This document shows positions 4,961 to 7,735 of a stretch of DNA of 7,735 nucleotides, one piece after another (positions within the stretch are counted from its first letter, which is position 1; every line of letters begins with the position of its first letter). A program made the translations under genes and the position numbers. Under the pieces are notes generated by a model. The model saw only the letters and a list, made by a program, of their open reading frames with translations. It searched no databases and was not told the DNA's origin. Source of the stretch: Chitinophaga pinensis (GTDB lineage Bacteria; Bacteroidota; Bacteroidia; M30B66); assembly GCA_943333015.1 (NCBI GenBank), contig CALQRR010000067.1, forward strand, positions 1 to 7,735. Reading direction: 5' to 3'.

Positions 4961-7735
4961 ACGGTAGAGCACTATTTTGCCTTGAGCAGTTTCGAAATAA
5001 TCTTTTTTGAGGTAATAATTCAGGACGTAATAATACACACCTTCCGGCATGTCCTGATTGTTAAACTTCCCATTCCAGGAAAAGTCAAGATTCGGTGCAC
5101 GGAAAACCTCTTCACCCCAACGGTTGAAAATGATAACATTCCCATTTTCGACTGTTTCGGTATGATAGCACCTGAAAAAATCGTTGAGGTTATCGCCATT
5201 AGGAGTAAATGCTCCCGGCACATACATGGTTTGCGGAATGATTTCTTTTAACAGAAAATGTGCAGTGAGCGTATCACTGGTGTCCACAACGCAACCGTTT
5301 AGTGTGTCGGAAGAATCAGCTGCTAGGCTAAGTTCTTTTAATGTCCAGTGACTGAACAGGAATTCCTCCGCAGCAAACACATCGGAAGCAACAGGAGTTC
5401 CCGGGAAATATTCGAACGTCCGAGGATAGGACTGGATCCATTCACCGTTTATGTTCACTTTACCCGCTCCAGGAGGATCAACCAGTACTGTTAAAAACCA
5501 GGTTTGAAGCGGTTTGAAATGCACAATAATCGTATCTGTCGTATCTGTTACAAATGATACATCCACGGTTGCTGAATCAGGAGAGAAGCCGTGGTAGAGT
5601 GCTTCATACCATATAAATTCATAATTGGTAGCAGGCGTTGCAGAAAGACTGATGGGAAATCCTTCGTTGTATGTTGCTGTAAACGGGTAAGATGCCGGCC
5701 CAATGCCATTAATCGAAATGCTACCAGAACCAACTGGTTCGATAATAAACGTTAGTTGATGGGTTTCGATGATGCGGAAATGAGCAACAATACTATCGCT
5801 TGCTTCAATCAGAAAGCTATTGAGGGATGAGGTGCTATCTGAAGTTAGATTGCTGTGAAATACTTCCCAATACCAGAATTCATAAGAACCGGCTGGTGTT
5901 GCAGTAATATCACCTTCCACATCTCCGAAATAAGTTCCTGTCCAAGGATATGTTGCAATGTTCAGCTCATTGAATCGGATGGTTCCACTATTGGCAGGTT
6001 CAACATTGAATGTCAAATCGAACGGCCCGGTTACTTCATAGCAGTTAATGATGCCTTGATCTTCAATATACTGACATCTCCCTGAAATCTGATTGCGCAT
6101 ATAGGTCAAATGCGTTTGCCATTCAGCCATGCTTCCTCCCCAACGGGCAATTTGATTCGGCATTTCGGGTGTGATATGATTCACAATACTGTCGAAATGT
6201 GCCAGTGCGAAATCACAATTCAGATATGTGCTAATCATCTCGGCATATCTGTTTACAAACCGTTGCTTGAATTCTGGATTCGCCATCAAGCGGTTGAAAA
6301 TATCCAGATGTCCTTCATCGGGGCCTGCATTTTCAAAGTTCTCGTCCAGATCACAGGGATTCGCGGTGAAATCTGTTGTCGGCCAGCCCGAAAAATTTTG
6401 CCCGAGATTGAAGGTGTTGTCCATATCCCACAGAGCATATTTCCATTTCACATCTGGAGTTCCCCGACCACGCCACCACATGGTGTTCCAATTGATCCAG
6501 TCGGAATTTACCGACCAGGAATTGATGATGATATAATCGATCACACTGGCAATGTCGAGCCGTGTGTCTACAGTCGTGTAATTTGCCGGAACCGAAAGAT
6601 CGGTGGCCATCATATACGAATACAAGTTATTCCAGTCGTTCGCGCTGCCATAACGAACATTCAAACCTCCCCAAAAGGAAAGCATATCTAAATCCTCCTC
6701 TTTTTGATTCCAATAGTAATCCGTGTAATCTGGATCGTTTACTTTTTCACGGATCTCATAAAGTCCCCAGTATTGGCCATTGATGTATAAAGCACAATGG
6801 TCATTGGTCCGAAGATCCACATTCATGTGAGCTGTTTGAGCCAACGATTGGATATACGCATCACGTAAATGACAGCCGCCTCCGCTTCCTCCCGTGAACG
6901 GGTAATTATCGGAAGCTGCTGCTTTTAGAATAATCCGCTTGAATTCAGCACGCGGTTTTGTTGGGAAAAGGGGGTAGTCAATTTCGTCGTCATAGCCTAA
7001 CTGATCACGAACGATGAAGTCAATTCCTTTTTGAGGATATGCCCAACTATCATTTCCGTGACCGTTCACATCTCCAAAAGATTCAAACTGAAAGGCTCCG
7101 GAACTGGTGAAGTATTCGATGGTAGAGGTGATGTCGCTAATTCCGTTATTGAAAAGGCTGTTGTATTGATTGGAAGAAACGGAAACAATGGGAATGGTAT
7201 GACTGACGCCAATCAGGTACGAATTTGTTTCAGTAAATCCAGCGAGTATAGTTGCAGAAGATGGAAATGCCCGTGCCCGAATAACGGTGGAGGTATTGAC
7301 TGCAATAGGAGCTGAATAACTGGCCGAAGTTCCAGAAGGTTCCGATCCATCGGTTGTGTAACGGATTGTTACTCCCGTTTCCAGCGAAGACAGGGCAACA
7401 GAAATGCTTCCCGGATAAATGCCCGGAGCCAAACTCATACTGGGGGTCGTTGAGTAATTTGAATACCCTGTTCCGTTGGATAATCCCGGACTTGGTGTTG
7501 AGAATATGGCCCATGGTGCAGCTCCGTTAGGTGTTCTTCCGCGGGAATGATTGGGAAGCGCGGGGACAATTCCAATAACATCTATGACAGCACCGCCAGC
7601 ATCTGCAAGAAGGATGTCTTCAAATGTTGTTTGGGTCAGTTTGAAATTGGTATGAAAAGTTAATCCGTTAGAAATATCCCGGCCAGATGCAAAAAATAAG
7701 GCGAAACCGTTAGGAGCAATGGTTGTACCTGCTGG
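4958..7735 (-). CDS. Multidomain CotH kinase-like surface protein, type B T9SS cargo (5' end missing)
   Basis: The frame is open from the stop at 4958 to the window edge, giving 925 visible residues; the true start lies beyond 7735. Order of domains: (1) part of a lamin-tail domain (7735 to about 7475), with HTNFKL and a later SPGLSN; (2) a chitobiase/beta-hexosaminidase C-terminal-like module (about 7447-7214), with IRYTTDGSEP and VIRARAF; (3) a CotH kinase-like domain (about 7195-6074); (4) three 87-residue repeats (6028-5246); (5) a CHU_C/gliding-motility C-terminal domain (about 5230-4961), with FTPNGDNLNDFF, IFNRWGEEVF, WNGK and PEGVYYYVL, the type B T9SS sorting signal. Several Cys residues (for example in GCHLRD and NDHCALY) may form disulfides outside the cell. 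LTD plus CotH architectures are known in secreted Bacteroidota proteins; substrates are unknown. The Met at 7438 is internal and not the start. Confidence 0.9.
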   Translation of the reverse strand, partial: PAGTTIAPNGFALFFASGRDISNGLTFHTNFKLTQTTFEDILLADAGGAVIDVIGIVPALPNHSRGRTPNGAAPWAIFSTPSPGLSNGTGYSNYSTTPSMSLAPGIYPGSISVALSSLETGVTIRYTTDGSEPSGTSASYSAPIAVNTSTVIRARAFPSSATILAGFTETNSYLIGVSHTIPIVSVSSNQYNSLFNNGISDITSTIEYFTSSGAFQFESFGDVNGHGNDSWAYPQKGIDFIVRDQLGYDDEIDYPLFPTKPRAEFKRIILKAAASDNYPFTGGSGGGCHLRDAYIQSLAQTAHMNVDLRTNDHCALYINGQYWGLYEIREKVNDPDYTDYYWNQKEEDLDMLSFWGGLNVRYGSANDWNNLYSYMMATDLSVPANYTTVDTRLDIASVIDYIIINSWSVNSDWINWNTMWWRGRGTPDVKWKYALWDMDNTFNLGQNFSGWPTTDFTANPCDLDENFENAGPDEGHLDIFNRLMANPEFKQRFVNRYAEMISTYLNCDFALAHFDSIVNHITPEMPNQIARWGGSMAEWQTHLTYMRNQISGRCQYIEDQGIINCYEVTGPFDLTFNVEPANSGTIRFNELNIATYPWTGTYFGDVEGDITATPAGSYEFWYWEVFHSNLTSDSTSSLNSFLIEASDSIVAHFRIIETHQLTFIIEPVGSGSISINGIGPASYPFTATYNEGFPISLSATPATNYEFIWYEALYHGFSPDSATVDVSFVTDTTDTIIVHFKPLQTWFLTVLVDPPGAGKVNINGEWIQSYPRTFEYFPGTPVASDVFAAEEFLFSHWTLKELSLAADSSDTLNGCVVDTSDTLTAHFLLKEIIPQTMYVPGAFTPNGDNLNDFFRCYHTETVENGNVIIFNRWGEEVFRAPNLDFSWNGKFNNQDMPEGVYYYVLNYYLKKDYFETAQGKIVLYR
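4961..5230 (-). other. CHU_C/gliding-motility type B T9SS sorting domain
   Basis: The last 90 residues start at MYVPGAFTPNGDNLNDFF and run through VIIFNRWGEEVFRAPN, FSWNGKFNNQ and MPEGVYYYVLNYY to a short basic-hydrophobic end, KIVLYR. This is the hallmark of the gliding-motility-associated C-terminal domain used by type B T9SS cargo such as SprB-like adhesins. It implies outer-membrane export by the T9SS and differs in class from the sorting domain of the next gene. Confidence 0.92.
5246..6028 (-). repeat. Three tandem 87-residue beta repeats (InlB-B/Flg_new_2-like)
   Basis: Three consecutive units (6028-5768, 5767-5507, 5506-5246) align column by column without gaps, each exactly 87 codons. 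Shared positions include Leu-Thr at columns 5-6, Pro at 11, Asn at 20, Tyr-Pro at 27-28, Thr at 30, Tyr at 33, a Phe/Trp-rich core near 51-54, Asp-Ser at 64-65, Asp at 78 and His-Phe at 83-84. The pattern fits the bacterial repeat families found as stalks in surface proteins. Sequences are well diverged, so this is an old duplication. The likely role is a spacer between the CotH domain and the sorting domain. Confidence 0.85.
6074..7195 (-). other. CotH kinase-like domain within the large T9SS protein
   Basis: This stretch of about 370 residues begins near IPIVSVSSNQYNSLF and ends near MRNQISGRCQYI. It carries the features of CotH-family domains, the atypical protein kinases first described for Bacillus spore coat proteins. 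It has an FKRIILKAAASDN strand, LRDAYIQSLA, the YINGQYWGLYEIREKV segment (6740-6787) typical of the family, and a WDMDNTF acidic motif (6410-6430) matching the family's Asp-x-Asp region, followed by the conserved NRLMANPEFKQRFVNRY helix. All recognisable landmarks are intact, so catalysis is possible. Whether it phosphorylates a protein outside the cell is inference. Confidence 0.82.

Noticed and set aside
4959..4961. TTG as start of the LTD-like type A protein
   Set aside because: The immediately following ATG at 4958 gives a normal signal peptide and a TGATG overlap; TTG offers no advantage.
5531..5548. Perfect tandem 9-base duplication (cgtatctgt twice)
   Set aside because: It encodes the Thr/Asp-rich end of repeat 2, and repeats 1 and 3 have the same length at this position, so it is not a recent slippage insertion.
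6110..6691. Open frame of 193 codons on the plus strand opposite the CotH domain
   Set aside because: It lies wholly antisense to a well-supported CotH coding region, its translation shows no recognisable domain, and it has no ribosome binding site. It is a shadow of codon bias.
7436..7438. ATG as the start of the CotH-domain protein
   Set aside because: The same frame stays open for 99 further codons to the window edge and encodes lamin-tail motifs (HTNFKL, SPGLSN); there is no signal peptide after this Met, which a T9SS cargo needs.
7230..7514. Short minus-strand frame in another phase near the window edge
   Set aside because: The LTD and chitobiase-like frame is continuously open through this region to the window edge, with family motifs, so this alternative frame is a shadow.

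Overview
The window fits a member of the phylum Bacteroidota. Two neighbouring proteins end in type IX secretion system (T9SS) sorting domains, one of the Por-secretion-tail class (type A) and one of the gliding-motility/CHU_C class (type B), and such domains are essentially confined to this phylum. Start codons lack clear Shine-Dalgarno sequences, which is also usual there. A genus cannot be named from the sequence. The window is almost wholly coding: no gap exceeds a few bases, and no tRNA, rRNA, CRISPR array, insertion sequence or origin was seen.

Left half (23-3984, plus strand): a tightly packed four-gene run with gaps of 2-3 bases. It holds serC (phosphoserine aminotransferase), a serA-type D-3-phosphoglycerate dehydrogenase with no ACT regulatory domain, a DUF1015 protein with a central Asp-Gly-His-His-Arg motif, and a YggS/PLPBP-family pyridoxal-phosphate-binding protein. 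SerA and SerC make phosphoserine from 3-phosphoglycerate. The phosphatase SerB is absent from the window, and the position usually open to it holds DUF1015. YggS has a plausible link to the PLP-dependent SerC and to PLP homeostasis.

Right half (3981-7735, minus strand): two exported surface or secreted proteins, convergent with the serine operon and overlapping yggS by four bases (a shared TTAA). The upstream one is cut by the window edge. Its visible 925 residues contain a lamin-tail (LTD) domain, a chitobiase/beta-hexosaminidase C-terminal-like domain, a CotH kinase-like domain, three diverged repeats with an exact 87-residue period, and a type B T9SS sorting domain. Its stop overlaps the start of the second gene as TGATG. 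That second gene encodes a 325-residue protein with signal peptide, LTD-like domain and type A T9SS sorting domain.

No wholly new system is evident. The points most worth following up are the DUF1015 protein in a serB-less serine operon, and the coupled pair of LTD/CotH surface proteins that carry different T9SS sorting signals.
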